A stretch of DNA of 64,000 bases from assembly GCF_003201675.2 (NCBI RefSeq), contig NZ_CP029287.2:1550001-1614000 (forward strand). Reading direction: 5' to 3'. Below the pieces are notes generated by a model. That model did no database searches, was not told the origin of the DNA, and worked only from the letters and a program-made list of their open reading frames with translations. Below are positions 35,051 to 45,437 of this stretch, piece by piece. Made by a program: the position numbers and the translations under genes. The stretch comes from Metallosphaera hakonensis JCM 8857 = DSM 7519. GTDB taxonomy: Archaea; Thermoproteota; Thermoprotei_A; Sulfolobales; Sulfolobaceae. Position 1 is the stretch's first letter; every line of letters begins with the position of its first letter.

Positions 35051-36850
35051 CTACGTCCTGGATAGATCGTAATGACCTAAAGGCGGCGGAACTGGAGTTC
35101 TTATTTTCAACCTTCCTTGTTTCAGCCATGGCGAAATCATATATGCGATACCATTTCTCTCCCAACTTAATATTTTCGCCTCAGCTCTAGGGATCCCAAG
35201 GCTCTCAGAGATATCCAACGATGTTCGGAATACAAATTTAGTATTTGCCAGCTGAACTATAATGTCACTTAAATCTGACGGGTTGTGAGTGGAGAAAAGG
35301 AATCCTATCCTTCTTCTCCTCCCTAGTCTCATCATAACCGAAATCTTCCCAGCTACGCTTCTAACGTAATTACTATCATCTTCTCCTCCTTTATTGGATG
35401 GGAAAAACCTATGAGCCTCATCAATTATTAGAACTAACCTATTATTAATTTCACCAGCTCTCATTTTATTTTCTCTAATCTGAAAAATTCTATCTAAGAA
35501 ATAGTAAGTTAGAATTTTTTGAGCAAAATCATCAAGCTCCTGGTTATAGAGGTCAATTACTAACGTTCTGGAGTTAGAAAATAAATCGGTCAGCGAAGTT
35601 CTTGGAGAGCGAACATCGAACAATCCGGTCTCCCTAAGAAGATAGAGACCACGTAATATGTTCTCCCTCGTACTTTTATGGACCTGAAGTTTCTCAAAAT
35701 TCTCTTCATTAATGTTCTCAATAAATTCATCAAGGCTCTCAATGTTTTTCAAGGAGGATGTTATTATTCTGAGAAAATGAGAAGCCTGTTCACTGAAATA
35801 AGGATTCAACTTGTATATTATTCTTTTGTTCTCCTTGAAAGAAAGAAAAAAGGGATGAATATTCGCTTTTGAACTCCAATTTTCAGATATTAGGTTAATT
35901 GTCCTGCCTTGAATCTCTGTTTCTATCTTAATGCCTTTCCTTTCAATGTGATTGACTAACGGTTTGACATATAGCCTATAGTAAGTATTAGTGATCTCTT
36001 CCTCTGTTCTTTCCTCAGTATATTTCCTTAGCCATCTGAGAGTCACTGGAAAAAGAATATCAAGAGTTATCCCTCTTATGGGGCCACTAAGTTTATTGAA
36101 GTCTTCAATTCCTCTCCTAACTTGTTCTGAAGTGAAGTCTGGAGGTAAGAACGAGTGGTAATAATCACCTGTCGCATCAAATATAAGAACTTGCTCGTCA
36201 TCAAAAGAGTATAGAGAAGCAATAAGGTCCTTGATAAAAGACGTCTTACCCGCTCCTGTAGTTCCAATAACCAAGCCGTGGAAGTTGAGCTCTTCGGGCG
36301 GAATACCTACTTTTGGTTCGGAATTGGACACGTCCAAGAAACCCAATTTGAGTTTCCCACGATTTATACCTAGGGCTTTTTCTATTATTTCTGGATATGG
36401 AATAATTACAGGTGATTGAGGCTCAGGAATCATGTCTGCAGGCGTCGGTTCCTCCTTGCTTAAGGGATCCAGTTTAGTGAGCATTTCACACTTTAGGATT
36501 ACATTTCCTATGAGTGTTCCTGGATCATCGTCTTCCACGAGCTTAGGCGTTAAGTCAGTTGAATTGAAAAGCGCGGAAGTAATGTCGCTTCTCTCATAGC
36601 CTACAACTTGAAGTAATATAAATTGAAGTGTCCTAATATCCACTGCACCAAGAAGAATTCCCATTCTACCTAGATACTCATGGGTATAGTAGGTCTCGGC
36701 ATCGACGACAGCGTTAACATAAAGGCTGTCTTGGTCAATCCTATTGGGAATGTATTTTGAAATTCTACCTATCATTTTACCTAAACTAACCGCTAGGGCT
36801 CTTGCTCTACTTGTTCTCTCCTTTACACCGTTATACAGTTCATCGATCAC
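35051..36850 (-). CDS. HerA-type hexameric DNA translocase
   Basis: 599 aa. An N-terminal beta-barrel (HAS-barrel-like, residues about 1-130) precedes the RecA/FtsK-like ATPase with Walker A LVIGTTGAGKTS near 198 and Walker B RLVLIIDEAHRFF near 460. The arginine-finger region GRRRRIGFLFSTHNPSDL is near 505, and the C-terminus braces the ring. HerA pumps dsDNA toward NurA for end resection. The next gene upstream encodes a NurA nuclease, with a 4-nt overlap. The usual herA operon also carries mre11 and rad50; these are absent here, so this is probably a paralogous pair. Confidence 0.85.
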   Translation of the reverse strand: MIDELYNGVKERTSRARALAVSLGKMIGRISKYIPNRIDQDSLYVNAVVDAETYYTHEYLGRMGILLGAVDIRTLQFILLQVVGYERSDITSALFNSTDLTPKLVEDDDPGTLIGNVILKCEMLTKLDPLSKEEPTPADMIPEPQSPVIIPYPEIIEKALGINRGKLKLGFLDVSNSEPKVGIPPEELNFHGLVIGTTGAGKTSFIKDLIASLYSFDDEQVLIFDATGDYYHSFLPPDFTSEQVRRGIEDFNKLSGPIRGITLDILFPVTLRWLRKYTEERTEEEITNTYYRLYVKPLVNHIERKGIKIETEIQGRTINLISENWSSKANIHPFFLSFKENKRIIYKLNPYFSEQASHFLRIITSSLKNIESLDEFIENINEENFEKLQVHKSTRENILRGLYLLRETGLFDVRSPRTSLTDLFSNSRTLVIDLYNQELDDFAQKILTYYFLDRIFQIRENKMRAGEINNRLVLIIDEAHRFFPSNKGGEDDSNYVRSVAGKISVMMRLGRRRRIGFLFSTHNPSDLSDIIVQLANTKFVFRTSLDISESLGIPRAEAKILSWERNGIAYMISPWLKQGRLKIRTPVPPPLGHYDLSRT

Positions 36851-37935
36851 GTTCCCATGCCCTCCAACCTACTATAGAAGCTTGACTGAACCCCCCTACT
36901 GATTAGTTCCTGGATTAATAGACTGAAAACTGCATTAGAGACCTCCTTTGCGACCTTATCTGCGAAGGCCAAAGGCACGGGTATTCCGTCTTTAGAGATG
37001 GGCATAGAGAGAATAATTTCGGGATTTAGTTCATTAGTTAAACTTTCTGTCCTTAAAACAGAGAACTTAGCCAAGAAGGGATGAAAAGGTATAACCACGT
37101 AGTTTGAAATGATCTCTCTGCCACGTTCATTTCTTAGGAGTGGACCAACTACGATGGGCTTAAACGGAGGTTTGAAATTTTTATTCATTAAATGAATTAG
37201 GAATGCCTCATCATTTGAAAATGAATACGGATTTACCCCGTATTTAAGGGAAAGTTTTCTAGAATCCTCATATCTTAAAGAGTTAAGGAGAACCGTAGAA
37301 TTATTTACCCTTTTTACTACTCCTAGAAAGTTTTTCTGTAACAGGCTATTTCTCTTTTCAAGAAGTTTATCAGCTACCTTCTTGTTCAAATATAGAAAAC
37401 GAGGCATAAGGGGACCATCAATTAACACCAAGGGACTTTGCCTCACCTTTTCTAGGCATTCTGTCTCGAGAGAAAATCTAAGTTCTGTCTCTAGCCTAGA
37501 AAAATCTCCATGGAAATTAGTTCCATCAATCGAGGTTCTCGAAATTGCTGGATGGAGTAAAAAATCCTCTATCCTTTCAGGTCCGTTAAAAGGAGTAGCA
37601 ATAGCTATAAATGGCTCGTTTAGCCCAAGGCTCATATTGGGATTAAATGAAGGGAACATCCCTATAATCCCCTTTGAACTTGAGATAACGCTAACAGAGC
37701 TCACCGAAACTAATCCTTGCGAGAAAACGAAACTCCTGCTACTGCCATCAATAGCTAAGATCTCTTCGTTTAAGTTAGGAATCTTCTCTATAACTCTTAC
37801 TAAGCCCTCCGAAAGATCCACATGGTCTATCTTATCATCTTGTTCTTCAACTCGAGGTGGGCCCTCCAGGTGAAACAGGATGTACTTTGTTACAACATCA
37901 TTGAGCAGATCGCTTAGCCCACCTTTGGTTGCCAT
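36847..37935 (-). CDS. NurA-domain nuclease
   Basis: 362 aa. LAIDGSSRSF near residue 60 is motif I with the metal-binding Asp. SPLVLIDGPLMPRF near 165 is motif II, FLGVVKRVNN near 203 is motif III, and PLAFADKVAKEV near 320 replaces the usual His-containing last motif. NurA is a Mn2+-dependent 5'-3' exonuclease and endonuclease that forms a dimer on the HerA ring. It is the first gene of the cluster, with a strong TATA (TATTTAAAT) about 30 nt upstream. The Asp in place of His in the last motif deserves checking. Confidence 0.78.
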   Translation of the reverse strand: MATKGGLSDLLNDVVTKYILFHLEGPPRVEEQDDKIDHVDLSEGLVRVIEKIPNLNEEILAIDGSSRSFVFSQGLVSVSSVSVISSSKGIIGMFPSFNPNMSLGLNEPFIAIATPFNGPERIEDFLLHPAISRTSIDGTNFHGDFSRLETELRFSLETECLEKVRQSPLVLIDGPLMPRFLYLNKKVADKLLEKRNSLLQKNFLGVVKRVNNSTVLLNSLRYEDSRKLSLKYGVNPYSFSNDEAFLIHLMNKNFKPPFKPIVVGPLLRNERGREIISNYVVIPFHPFLAKFSVLRTESLTNELNPEIILSMPISKDGIPVPLAFADKVAKEVSNAVFSLLIQELISRGVQSSFYSRLEGMGT

Positions 37936-37959
37936 ATTACGATATTAACAATTATAGAA

Positions 37960-37970
37960 ATATTTAAATA
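37960..37970 (-). promoter_or_regulatory. TATA box of the nurA-herA operon
   Basis: The nearly palindromic ATATTTAAATA is centred about 30 nt upstream of the NurA ATG (37935) in a 42-nt AT-rich gap. It implies a transcript start within a few bases of the start codon. Confidence 0.55.
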
Positions 37971-37977
37971 TTATTAC

Positions 37978-39291
37978 TTAGGCCTTCAGGAGTTGTCTAG
38001 CTGCTACGGTAATGGGATCCCAAACCTGAGATATTGCTGGTAGGTACCCCATTTCGGCAAAGAACATCTCCTCAATATTAGTCCCCTTCATGAGAGCTAA
38101 GGATATCACATCTAATCTACCCAACACCTCTTCACCTCCTATTATTTGTCCCCCAAGTATTTTCTTAGATTTCTCATCAGCAATTAACTTAACATATATG
38201 TCCTTAGCGCCTGGATAATATCTGGCTCTGGTCTTGGCTTTAATTGTCGCTGAAACTGGGTTATATCCAGCTTGCTTGGCTTCGATCTCGCTTAGGCCAA
38301 CCTTACCCATATACATGTCTCCATATTTAGTAATCATGTTTCCCACTGTCCCGGGGAAAATAGTAGCCTTACCGCCTATATTACTTCCAGCTACGAATCC
38401 CATCTTGTTAGCCACGGGAGCGAAAGGCATCCAAACGGGTTTCCCAGATACCACGTGTGTTGTTTCAGCTATGTCACCGGCCGCATATACTCCCTTCATG
38501 GAAGTTTCCATCGTAGAATTCGTTTTCAGTGCCCCAGTCTCCCCAATCTCAAGTTTTCCCTTAAACATGGCCACGTTAGGTAAAACACCTAAAGCGAGTA
38601 CTACACCATCGACTTGATATTTCCCCTTATCAGTTTTCACGTATCCATTTCCAATCTCTTCCGTCTCCTCGTTCAAGTGTAATTCAACGTTTTTCTTAAT
38701 CAGTTCAGTTGCGACATTCCCTAGATCCTCGTCAAACATCTTGTTAAGAACGTATTTGCCCCTATGGATAAGAATTGTTTTCTTACCTACTGAACTTAAG
38801 GCCTCAGCCATTTCTACCCCTAGAATTCCTCCACCTATAATTGCTATTTTATTTAGAGACCATAACTGTTTTCTTAATTCCAGTGCATGGGCTGGGTGAT
38901 GAACGTAAAATACCCTATCTGTATTCACGTTTTGAGGAGTCTTAGGTATAGCTCCCAAAGAGATAACAAGCCAATCATATTCTAAGATCTTACCCGAATC
39001 TAGCCTTACCGTTCTCGAATCTAGGTTCACTTCCTTCGCAGACGTGTTCATGATCATTTCGATCTTGCGTTCTCTTTCAAAGAAACTCGGTGTATACGTC
39101 ATGAATAGATTCTCGTCATCGAATAATCCCTCTACAAAATAGGGTATCCCACACGGTGCATGACTAACCATCTTGGTGGCCTCTATCACTACCACCCTCA
39201 AATCAGGTCTCAGTCTTCTGGCTCTCGATGCCGCGCTCATCCCCGCAGCACCGCCTCCTAGAACTACAAGAGTCTCCTGCATATTCAACAT
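37978..39291 (-). CDS. CoA-disulfide reductase/NADH oxidase-like flavoprotein
   Basis: 437 aa. VVLGGGAAGMSAASRARR binds FAD, and SHAPCGIPYFVEG near 45 holds the single redox cysteine of CoADR/NOX enzymes. IAIIGGGILGVEMAEAL near 152 binds NAD(P)H. VYAAGDIAET near 268 is the second FAD motif. The C-terminal dimerisation domain is complete. It reduces CoA disulfides, polysulfide or O2, depending on the member. An alternative ATG three codons in (39282) is close to the family start. It is divergent from the helical 145-aa gene over a shared promoter. Confidence 0.87.
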   Translation of the reverse strand: MLNMQETLVVLGGGAAGMSAASRARRLRPDLRVVVIEATKMVSHAPCGIPYFVEGLFDDENLFMTYTPSFFERERKIEMIMNTSAKEVNLDSRTVRLDSGKILEYDWLVISLGAIPKTPQNVNTDRVFYVHHPAHALELRKQLWSLNKIAIIGGGILGVEMAEALSSVGKKTILIHRGKYVLNKMFDEDLGNVATELIKKNVELHLNEETEEIGNGYVKTDKGKYQVDGVVLALGVLPNVAMFKGKLEIGETGALKTNSTMETSMKGVYAAGDIAETTHVVSGKPVWMPFAPVANKMGFVAGSNIGGKATIFPGTVGNMITKYGDMYMGKVGLSEIEAKQAGYNPVSATIKAKTRARYYPGAKDIYVKLIADEKSKKILGGQIIGGEEVLGRLDVISLALMKGTNIEEMFFAEMGYLPAISQVWDPITVAARQLLKA

Positions 39292-39303
39292 AGCGAGGCC
39301 AAG

Positions 39304-39318
39304 ACTTTTATCTATAAA
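39304..39318. promoter_or_regulatory. Shared divergent promoter
   Basis: ACTTTTATCTATAAA lies about 26 nt before the ATG at 39336 on the plus strand, and about 15-25 nt before the flavoprotein starts (39291/39282) on the minus strand, where it reads TTTATAGATAAAAGT. The two genes probably share this element. Confidence 0.45.
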
Positions 39319-39335
39319 TGATTACTAATTTCCCC

Positions 39336-39773
39336 ATGAAGTCAAAAGAAAAGATCGGAGAAGTTTTAAGCAGCATGGAATCCATGAACTACACTGGGCT
39401 CAGTGTTGCAGAACAGGGAATTTTAACTTTCACCAAGGCTCAGTTGAAGAAGATATTGGAATCTGCAGATAGTTTAGAGCAAGGCGTGGATTCAAAGAGC
39501 TGGGATGATGTAATAGTTAACTTCCTTAATACTGTACAACGTGTTAACTTACTATACGCTTACCTCATGCAACCTTCCGTGATAAGCTCGTTAATGTCAG
39601 GAAAAATATGGGAGATAGCTGAGAAGGTTCTAGAGAGAATATCGGACCTAATGGGAGAGGTAATAGTTATGTTAAGAAGGAACTTGAAGGACATGGGAGT
39701 TGAAAGCCTCTCTGTGTCTCTGAATTCTTCTCCACCGTCATTTAATGTATCTATTGTGATGAAAAATGCATAA
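39336..39773 (+). CDS. Helical protein of unknown function
   Basis: 145 aa from the ATG at 39336; an ATG at 39318 lies inside the TATA element and is unlikely. The protein is nearly all alpha-helical (EKIGEVLSSMESM, QLKKILESADSL, KIWEIAEKVLERISDL), with no signal, membrane segment or Cys. I see no family match. The stop overlaps the PGI/PMI start by 8 nt, so it is probably co-expressed with sugar-phosphate isomerase. Confidence 0.6.
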   Translation: MKSKEKIGEVLSSMESMNYTGLSVAEQGILTFTKAQLKKILESADSLEQGVDSKSWDDVIVNFLNTVQRVNLLYAYLMQPSVISSLMSGKIWEIAEKVLERISDLMGEVIVMLRRNLKDMGVESLSVSLNSSPPSFNVSIVMKNA

Positions 39774-40704
39774 TATTTTCTTGGAATGGGACAGGCTCTT
39801 CAAACAAGCTGATAACATTGAAGTCCCGGATTTACGAGATGAAAAGGTCGTCTACACCGGTATGGGAGCTAGTTTCATTCCTGGAGAAATGATTAAAATC
39901 CTAGACCCACCATTGGATTATCACGTTTATAACGGAGATCCCACAAAGTTTAAGGTTAAGGGAAAGTTTACGCTTTTGGCGTTCAGTAGATCAGGCGATA
40001 ACGTAGAGACTATCATTGTAGTTAATAGAGCCTTCGATATGGGTGCATCGGTTATTTGCGCTTCTGCAGGAGGTAAATTACAGAAACTCTGCAGTGAAAG
40101 GGGAGGGTATCATGTGAACTTGGACATGGAGGAAAGAATGTCAAACGGAGAGAAATACCCTAGCAGGGTCTGGTTCCCCTTACTTTTCACAGTTTTAGTA
40201 AAGATCCTCAATACAAGGGTAAATCAATACAACACGAACGATTTAGTACAGGGTATAGAAGAAACTAAGGAAAAGGCTTTGAGTGTGTCTAAGAGACTAG
40301 CGGGAATCATAGAAGGTAAAATACCTGTATTTTATGGCTCGCTCTATTTTCCCGTGGCCATTAGGTTTAAACAAGATTTAAACGAGACTGCAAAGTACCC
40401 AGCGTTTTACGGACCGATACCAGAATCCAACCATAATGATCTGGAAGCTTATTCAAGACATAATAACTTGATTCCCATTATTATTGGAGACCAGGACATT
40501 GACTACGTTACCCTAGCGGTGGTAAAGGGAGAGCAAATTCTTCCTCCTTCTTCTTCACTACTAAAGAACATTTCATCCCTCACACTCTTATCTGGGCTAC
40601 TATCTCTTTCTCTGGCTGAAAGGCTGGGGTTAAGCGAAGAGGAGGCGTTCAGTGACAGCAACCTTAAAATTGCAAGGAAGTTGGCCAATTTAATCCTGAA
40701 GTGA
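39766..40704 (+). CDS. Bifunctional phosphoglucose/phosphomannose isomerase
   Basis: 312 aa with two SIS domains. VVYTGMGASFIPGEM (GMGxS-type) near residue 29 and LLAFSRSGDNVET near 75 bind sugar phosphate, and PESNHNDLEAYSRHN near 220 carries the catalytic Glu/His region of the crenarchaeal PGI/PMI family. It interconverts glucose-6-P or mannose-6-P with fructose-6-P. It lies between a helical gene (8-nt overlap) and cysS (6-nt gap). Confidence 0.85.
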   Translation: MHNIFLEWDRLFKQADNIEVPDLRDEKVVYTGMGASFIPGEMIKILDPPLDYHVYNGDPTKFKVKGKFTLLAFSRSGDNVETIIVVNRAFDMGASVICASAGGKLQKLCSERGGYHVNLDMEERMSNGEKYPSRVWFPLLFTVLVKILNTRVNQYNTNDLVQGIEETKEKALSVSKRLAGIIEGKIPVFYGSLYFPVAIRFKQDLNETAKYPAFYGPIPESNHNDLEAYSRHNNLIPIIIGDQDIDYVTLAVVKGEQILPPSSSLLKNISSLTLLSGLLSLSLAERLGLSEEEAFSDSNLKIARKLANLILK

Positions 40705-40710
40705 TCCAAT

Positions 40711-42111
40711 TTGATAAACGTGTTTAACACTTTAGGTAGGAGAATTGAGGGCTTCGTCCCCTACGAACCCCACACCGTTAAAATGTATGTCTGCGGGCCT
40801 ACAGTTTATGATGAGGTCCATATTGGTCATGGGAGAACCTTTGTATCATTCGATGCAATCAGCAGGTATTTGAGGACAAAGGGATACAACGTAATAAGGG
40901 TTCAGAACATTACAGACATTGACGATAAGATAATCAATAAGGCTAAGGAGATTGGGAAACCTTGGAACGAAGTGTCGGAACACTACTCAAGGAGTTACCT
41001 GGAACTCCTGAACTCATTAAAGGTTAAGGTCGACATTCATCCAAAGGTGACAACACATATTAAAGAAATAATAGACTTTGTACAAAAACTTATTGAAAAG
41101 GGAAACGCATATGTGGCCAATGGAAGTGTATACTTTGATGTGAATACTTACGAAAAATATGGACAGCTCTCTAATGTGAAGAAAGAAGAGTGGGATCAAG
41201 GAGAGGAGATCGTAAAGGAGAAAAAACACTCTTATGACTTCGCTCTTTGGAAAGCCCATAAGGAAGGGGAGCCCTACTGGGAGTCACCTTGGGGAAAAGG
41301 AAGGCCTGGTTGGCATATCGAGTGCTCAACTATGTCCACAAGGTATCTCGGAGATCAGATAGACATTCACGGCGGAGGGATGGACTTAGTTTTCCCACAC
41401 CACGAGAACGAGAGAGCTCAGACAGAGGCATTAACGGGGCACACGTGGGTGAAGTATTGGATGCACGTTGCTTTTCTAACGATTAAAAAGGAGAAGATGT
41501 CTAAATCAAAGGGTAACATTATACCATTGAAGGACGCGCTGAACAAGTATGGGCCTTCAACCCTTCGCTATTGGTACCTTTCTTCCCATTACAGAAACAA
41601 TGTTGAATATAGCGAAGAAATATTGGATCAGAGCGCTAAATCTTTGCAACGCTTGAAAGATGCAATATCCGTGCTGAGAAAAATTATCCAGGAAGAGCCC
41701 CAACATTACGCCGAAGACGACGATGTGAGGACTCAAAGGGAAATCGTTAGTGTAATCTCTAGGTTTGATGAGCATATGGAAAACGATTTCGATACTGCAA
41801 ATGCCTTGACTGACATACATGAGCTTGCTTCAATCGTATTCTCTAAGCTTCAATATACCGAAGATGTCTTTGGTGCTCTCATAGCTCTTGATGGGTTTAG
41901 AAAGTTTAACTCGGTGTTCGCAGTAATGGACGAAGAGTTCTCGGCCGAATTAGATCAACTGGCTAAGGTTATCGATGCTGTAATAGAGGTCAGGAACTAT
42001 CTAAGGAAAAAGCAGATGTACGATCTCTCAGATCAGATTAGAGACATTCTAGCTAGGGGAGGCATCAAGGTCTTGGATTCCAAAGAGGGCTCTACTTGGA
42101 GATTTCAGTGA
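40711..42111 (+). CDS. cysS: Cysteinyl-tRNA synthetase
   Basis: 466 aa. [15 protein letters not shown] holds the HIGH motif and the first Zn-binding Cys. HIECSTM and [12 protein letters not shown] give the remaining Zn ligands. [10 protein letters not shown] is the KMSKS loop. The anticodon-binding helical domain ends the protein. The start is a TTG at 40711 (reading [10 protein letters not shown], where the family begins similarly); an in-frame GTG at 40720 is the alternative. The 3' end overlaps the convergent Nudix gene by 20 nt. Confidence 0.95.
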   Translation: MINVFNTLGRRIEGFVPYEPHTVKMYVCGPTVYDEVHIGHGRTFVSFDAISRYLRTKGYNVIRVQNITDIDDKIINKAKEIGKPWNEVSEHYSRSYLELLNSLKVKVDIHPKVTTHIKEIIDFVQKLIEKGNAYVANGSVYFDVNTYEKYGQLSNVKKEEWDQGEEIVKEKKHSYDFALWKAHKEGEPYWESPWGKGRPGWHIECSTMSTRYLGDQIDIHGGGMDLVFPHHENERAQTEALTGHTWVKYWMHVAFLTIKKEKMSKSKGNIIPLKDALNKYGPSTLRYWYLSSHYRNNVEYSEEILDQSAKSLQRLKDAISVLRKIIQEEPQHYAEDDDVRTQREIVSVISRFDEHMENDFDTANALTDIHELASIVFSKLQYTEDVFGALIALDGFRKFNSVFAVMDEEFSAELDQLAKVIDAVIEVRNYLRKKQMYDLSDQIRDILARGGIKVLDSKEGSTWRFQ

Positions 42112-42517
42112 TCATGAAAGGCATCTTCTCTCCTCTCCAGAATCTTTCTAACATCTCTAACGTCGTGGAGCTGACATTTAGTTTCCTAATCTCGTTCAGA
42201 GTGAAATACTTGGCATCTCCAGCATCTGACGATGCCTTTAGTTCTCCTCCCTTCTTCTCACATATGAAGTCCAGTATAACGTAATGATAACCTTCTTTAA
42301 AAACCTCTATAATCCCCATTAAAGTCCGCGGTTCAACAAGTAAACCAGTTTCCTCAAGAGTTTCTCTTATTACAGCGTCCCTTAGTCTCTCACCTAATTC
42401 TACTTTTCCGCCTGGGATAGCCCATTTGTATTGGTTTGGGGGATGTAATCTCCTAATCAGCAACACACTATCTCCATTGAATATAACAGATCCAACTGCA
42501 ACTAATGGCCTGTCCAT
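42092..42517 (-). CDS. Nudix hydrolase
   Basis: 141 aa. The Nudix box GX5EX7REXXEEXG is complete, starting at [14 protein letters not shown] and ending RETLEETG, residues about 36-58. The ADPR/MutT-like substrate is not identifiable. It has a short N-terminal beta strand ([16 protein letters not shown]) typical of the family. It converges on cysS with a 20-nt overlap and is divergent from the surface-protein gene at 42568. Confidence 0.88.
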   Translation of the reverse strand: MDRPLVAVGSVIFNGDSVLLIRRLHPPNQYKWAIPGGKVELGERLRDAVIRETLEETGLLVEPRTLMGIIEVFKEGYHYVILDFICEKKGGELKASSDAGDAKYFTLNEIRKLNVSSTTLEMLERFWRGEKMPFMITEISK

Positions 42518-42567
42518 GATTTTCAGTAAGGATAAAAGTTATTAAAGTAACGCATTGTTCTATACTG

Positions 42568-43830
42568 ATGTCGCAATTGAGGTTCGTTATGGCGTTAACG
42601 TTGGTGTTAATGTTTTCCTTTGTTCTAGCAGTAACAGTTAATGGGTTAGTATTTTATCCCAATGGCAATCAGCCTATTTCATACCAAGTCCCTATTAAAA
42701 TGTCATATGTTTTAAATGTTTTTAATGTAACAAAATCTGAAAATTCCACCAAGCTGTTGGTAGAGACCGCGTTTATTAATTATAACGTAATTGACCTGAA
42801 CGGTACGTGGGTTAAGGTTAACGTGAATTCCAATTATACAGAAATAAATAATATATCCTTTATTAGGCCTGGGAACTTCACCGTAAATTACGCTTTGAGC
42901 CCGCTTAACTTAAGTTACCCATACCTCTATCCTGGCTTCATGTCCAGTTCTATTTCATATGCGATAAAATCTAACGTATCCACTGTTATACTCGGCTATC
43001 TAAACACGTCTACAAATAGTTCTGTCAATGGAAACACGTATCTATACAATGAATATTCGCCTGTAGTAGCTAAAATATCAGTATTTGATTTCGGGGTCGT
43101 TCAGGACATAGTTAGGAATGTTTCTGGTCTTGAGTTCAACATGAGACTTGTAAACTATGAGAACTCGTCAGTATTACAAGCAACCAATTTCACGGATAGA
43201 CCCGGTTACCTTTACGTAAACTTAACGTATTCAAACTACTCTGGAACCTATGTCCCTTCTGGCTATGTGGAGTACGTCTATCCGGCTCTATTGCCTGGCA
43301 ATATCCTCCTGATGTTGCAGTATAATATGCAAGAAATAGAGGGTGCCCCCATGGGCGGTTTCACTTCCATAAACGGTCAGGAAGTTAACTTCATTATTAA
43401 TGTAGGTACTCCATTTTCTCTTACCACTAATTTTCTGATCCAAAACAGCACCGGTATTTATTGGAACTCTATTCCGCTAAACTTTGTTGGTAACATAGTC
43501 AAAGTAGTTCAAGGAACTCCTTACAATCTAAGCGAATATATCTACAAGAACGTTAGAGGAAACGTAACTTTCTCTAGGCTAGCAATTTATGCATCAAAGA
43601 ATCTAATAGTGGAACAAGAGTATAATCAAACATCACCTTCTCCATCAAGTTACAAGTTAGAGTTAATGAACGGTTCATACATTGATCCCAACATTCACTA
43701 TCCATATCTTACTGGTTATCAGAACACGACGTTACCTTTCAAGGCAATAAATCCTTCAGAGTCGTTTACGATTGCCGTAGTTGTGACTTTGGTCGTAGTT
43801 GCAATACTTGTAATTCTACACAAGAGATAA
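42568..43830 (+). CDS. Secreted, C-terminally anchored glycoprotein
   Basis: 420 aa. A signal peptide (residues about 5-26, hydrophobic then AVTVNG) is followed by a Ser/Thr/Asn/Tyr-rich extracellular domain with more than 15 N-x-S/T sequons. A C-terminal membrane helix (FTIAVVVTLVVVAILVIL) ends in HKR. This layout is that of Sulfolobales S-layer-associated or sensor proteins. No catalytic motif or family is recognised. The TATA (TTATTAAAG, about 26 nt before the ATG) makes it leaderless. Confidence 0.72.
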   Translation: MSQLRFVMALTLVLMFSFVLAVTVNGLVFYPNGNQPISYQVPIKMSYVLNVFNVTKSENSTKLLVETAFINYNVIDLNGTWVKVNVNSNYTEINNISFIRPGNFTVNYALSPLNLSYPYLYPGFMSSSISYAIKSNVSTVILGYLNTSTNSSVNGNTYLYNEYSPVVAKISVFDFGVVQDIVRNVSGLEFNMRLVNYENSSVLQATNFTDRPGYLYVNLTYSNYSGTYVPSGYVEYVYPALLPGNILLMLQYNMQEIEGAPMGGFTSINGQEVNFIINVGTPFSLTTNFLIQNSTGIYWNSIPLNFVGNIVKVVQGTPYNLSEYIYKNVRGNVTFSRLAIYASKNLIVEQEYNQTSPSPSSYKLELMNGSYIDPNIHYPYLTGYQNTTLPFKAINPSESFTIAVVVTLVVVAILVILHKR

Positions 43831-43869
43831 CGCGCCTGCATAAGCAATAAAAGCAAAGCATGGGAAAAA

Positions 43870-43878
43870 TTTTTTAAT
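43870..43878 (+). promoter_or_regulatory. TATA box of gdhA
   Basis: TTTTTTAAT is centred 27 nt before the gdhA ATG at 43901, in a 70-nt gap, consistent with a leaderless transcript. Confidence 0.6.
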
Positions 43879-43900
43879 AATCCTTCATGATTAAATATTA

Positions 43901-45166
43901 ATGACTTCGGTAGAAGAAGTTTTAACTTCCAATTTGTATACACAACAGACTAAGAAACTTTATAAAATAGGGGAGATCTTGGGTTTACATGAGGATCAAC
44001 TTACTGCCCTCTCCACTCCGGAGAGAGTTATTCAAGTAAAGATCCAAATTAAAGGTAAAGATGGAACAATAAAGACGTTCACTGGCTGGAGATCTCAACA
44101 TAATAGCGCATTAGGTCCATATAAGGGCGGAGTAAGGTTTCATCCAAATGTAACTCAGGACGAGGTTATCGCGTTATCCATGATAATGACGTGGAAAAAC
44201 TCCTTGTTGCAACTCCCATACGGTGGAGGAAAGGCCGGCGTAAGGGTAGATCCCAAGACTCTTAGTAAGGAGGAACTAGAGCAACTATCCAGGAACTTCA
44301 TTGATGCCATATACAAGTATATTGGAAGTGACATAGACGTTCCTGCACCAGACGTCAACACTGATTCACAAATAATGTCGTGGTTTTTAGATGAGTATAC
44401 CAAGATTTCAGGCAAGATTGATCCGGCTACGTTCACGGGAAAACCCATTGATTTAGGAGGATTAGAGGTTAGAGAATTCAGCACAGGACTGGGCGTAGTT
44501 CATACTGCTAAGTTAGCAGCAGAGAAGTTCTTAGGAGGCTTAGAAGGCAGGAGAGTTATAATCCAGGGTTTCGGAAACCTCGGAAGCTTTGCAGCGAAAT
44601 TCTTCGAGGAGAATGGTGCATTAGTTATAGGGGTAAGTGACTCCAAAGGAGGGGTAATAGATTCCAACGGTTTAAGTTACTCAAAGTTAGAGGAGGTCAA
44701 GAAAACAACGGGGTCAGTGGTTAATTACCCTACTGGGAAGAAGGTATCTAACGAGGAATTGCTTGTTTCAGAGTGTGATATATTAGTGCCTGCTGCTCTC
44801 GAGAACGTTATAAATAAGTATAATGCACCAAAAATTAAGACAAAGTTGATAGTTGAAGGGGCCAATGGACCTCTAACAGCTGACGCAGATAGCATCCTGA
44901 AAGAGAGAGGAATCCCAGTAGTTCCTGATATTCTCGCTAATTCTGGCGGAGTAGTTGGAAGCTATGTAGAGTGGGCCAATAACAGAATGGGCGAGATAAT
45001 AAATGAGGACGACGCTAAGAAACTGATTCTAACAAGAATGGAGAAAGCTTTCAACGAAGTATACAACAAATATAACTCGCTGAGTGATCAAGATCTAAGG
45101 ACAGCGGCCATGGTCGTCGCAGTGGAGAGAGTAATAAGGGCAATGAAAGTAAGAGGACTCATATGA
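43901..45166 (+). CDS. gdhA: Glutamate dehydrogenase
   Basis: 421 aa, the normal hexameric length. [13 protein letters not shown] near 108 has the catalytic lysine region, and [19 protein letters not shown] follows. [17 protein letters not shown] near 220 is the Rossmann loop, and [18 protein letters not shown] is near 345. It interconverts glutamate and 2-oxoglutarate plus ammonia. It overlaps the convergent DUF131-like gene by 8 nt. Confidence 0.95.
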   Translation: MTSVEEVLTSNLYTQQTKKLYKIGEILGLHEDQLTALSTPERVIQVKIQIKGKDGTIKTFTGWRSQHNSALGPYKGGVRFHPNVTQDEVIALSMIMTWKNSLLQLPYGGGKAGVRVDPKTLSKEELEQLSRNFIDAIYKYIGSDIDVPAPDVNTDSQIMSWFLDEYTKISGKIDPATFTGKPIDLGGLEVREFSTGLGVVHTAKLAAEKFLGGLEGRRVIIQGFGNLGSFAAKFFEENGALVIGVSDSKGGVIDSNGLSYSKLEEVKKTTGSVVNYPTGKKVSNEELLVSECDILVPAALENVINKYNAPKIKTKLIVEGANGPLTADADSILKERGIPVVPDILANSGGVVGSYVEWANNRMGEIINEDDAKKLILTRMEKAFNEVYNKYNSLSDQDLRTAAMVVAVERVIRAMKVRGLI

Positions 45167-45431
45167 ACTGAACAATAAATAGAAGAACCAGAAGAATCGT
45201 TATAACTAAGGCCACAGCAAGCATCCATTTCTCTATTTTTTTGGAAGTGCCGAAGATTATGGGTATAGGTCCTATGAAGATTATTCCCCCAGCCTCGGTT
45301 TTCCTCTCTTCTTTTTCCTCCCTGCTTTCTGTCTGAACTCTGGAAGCACGGACAATGGATATGAAAATGTCCGCAAAAACTAATATGAAACCAAGGAATA
45401 TGAGGAGAAGACCGAGGGATATTAGATTCAT
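45159..45431 (-). CDS. Small DUF131/TIGR00304-like membrane protein
   Basis: 90 aa. Membrane helices lie at residues 5-25 and 68-88, separated by a charged loop ([17 protein letters not shown]) and the motif [14 protein letters not shown]. That motif with two helices is the TIGR00304/DUF131 pattern seen across archaea; its function is not known. It lies 6 nt after the OLD-like ATPase gene, on the same strand. Confidence 0.75.
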   Translation of the reverse strand: MNLISLGLLLIFLGFILVFADIFISIVRASRVQTESREEKEERKTEAGGIIFIGPIPIIFGTSKKIEKWMLAVALVITILLVLLFIVQFI

Positions 45432-45437
45432 GGAAAT

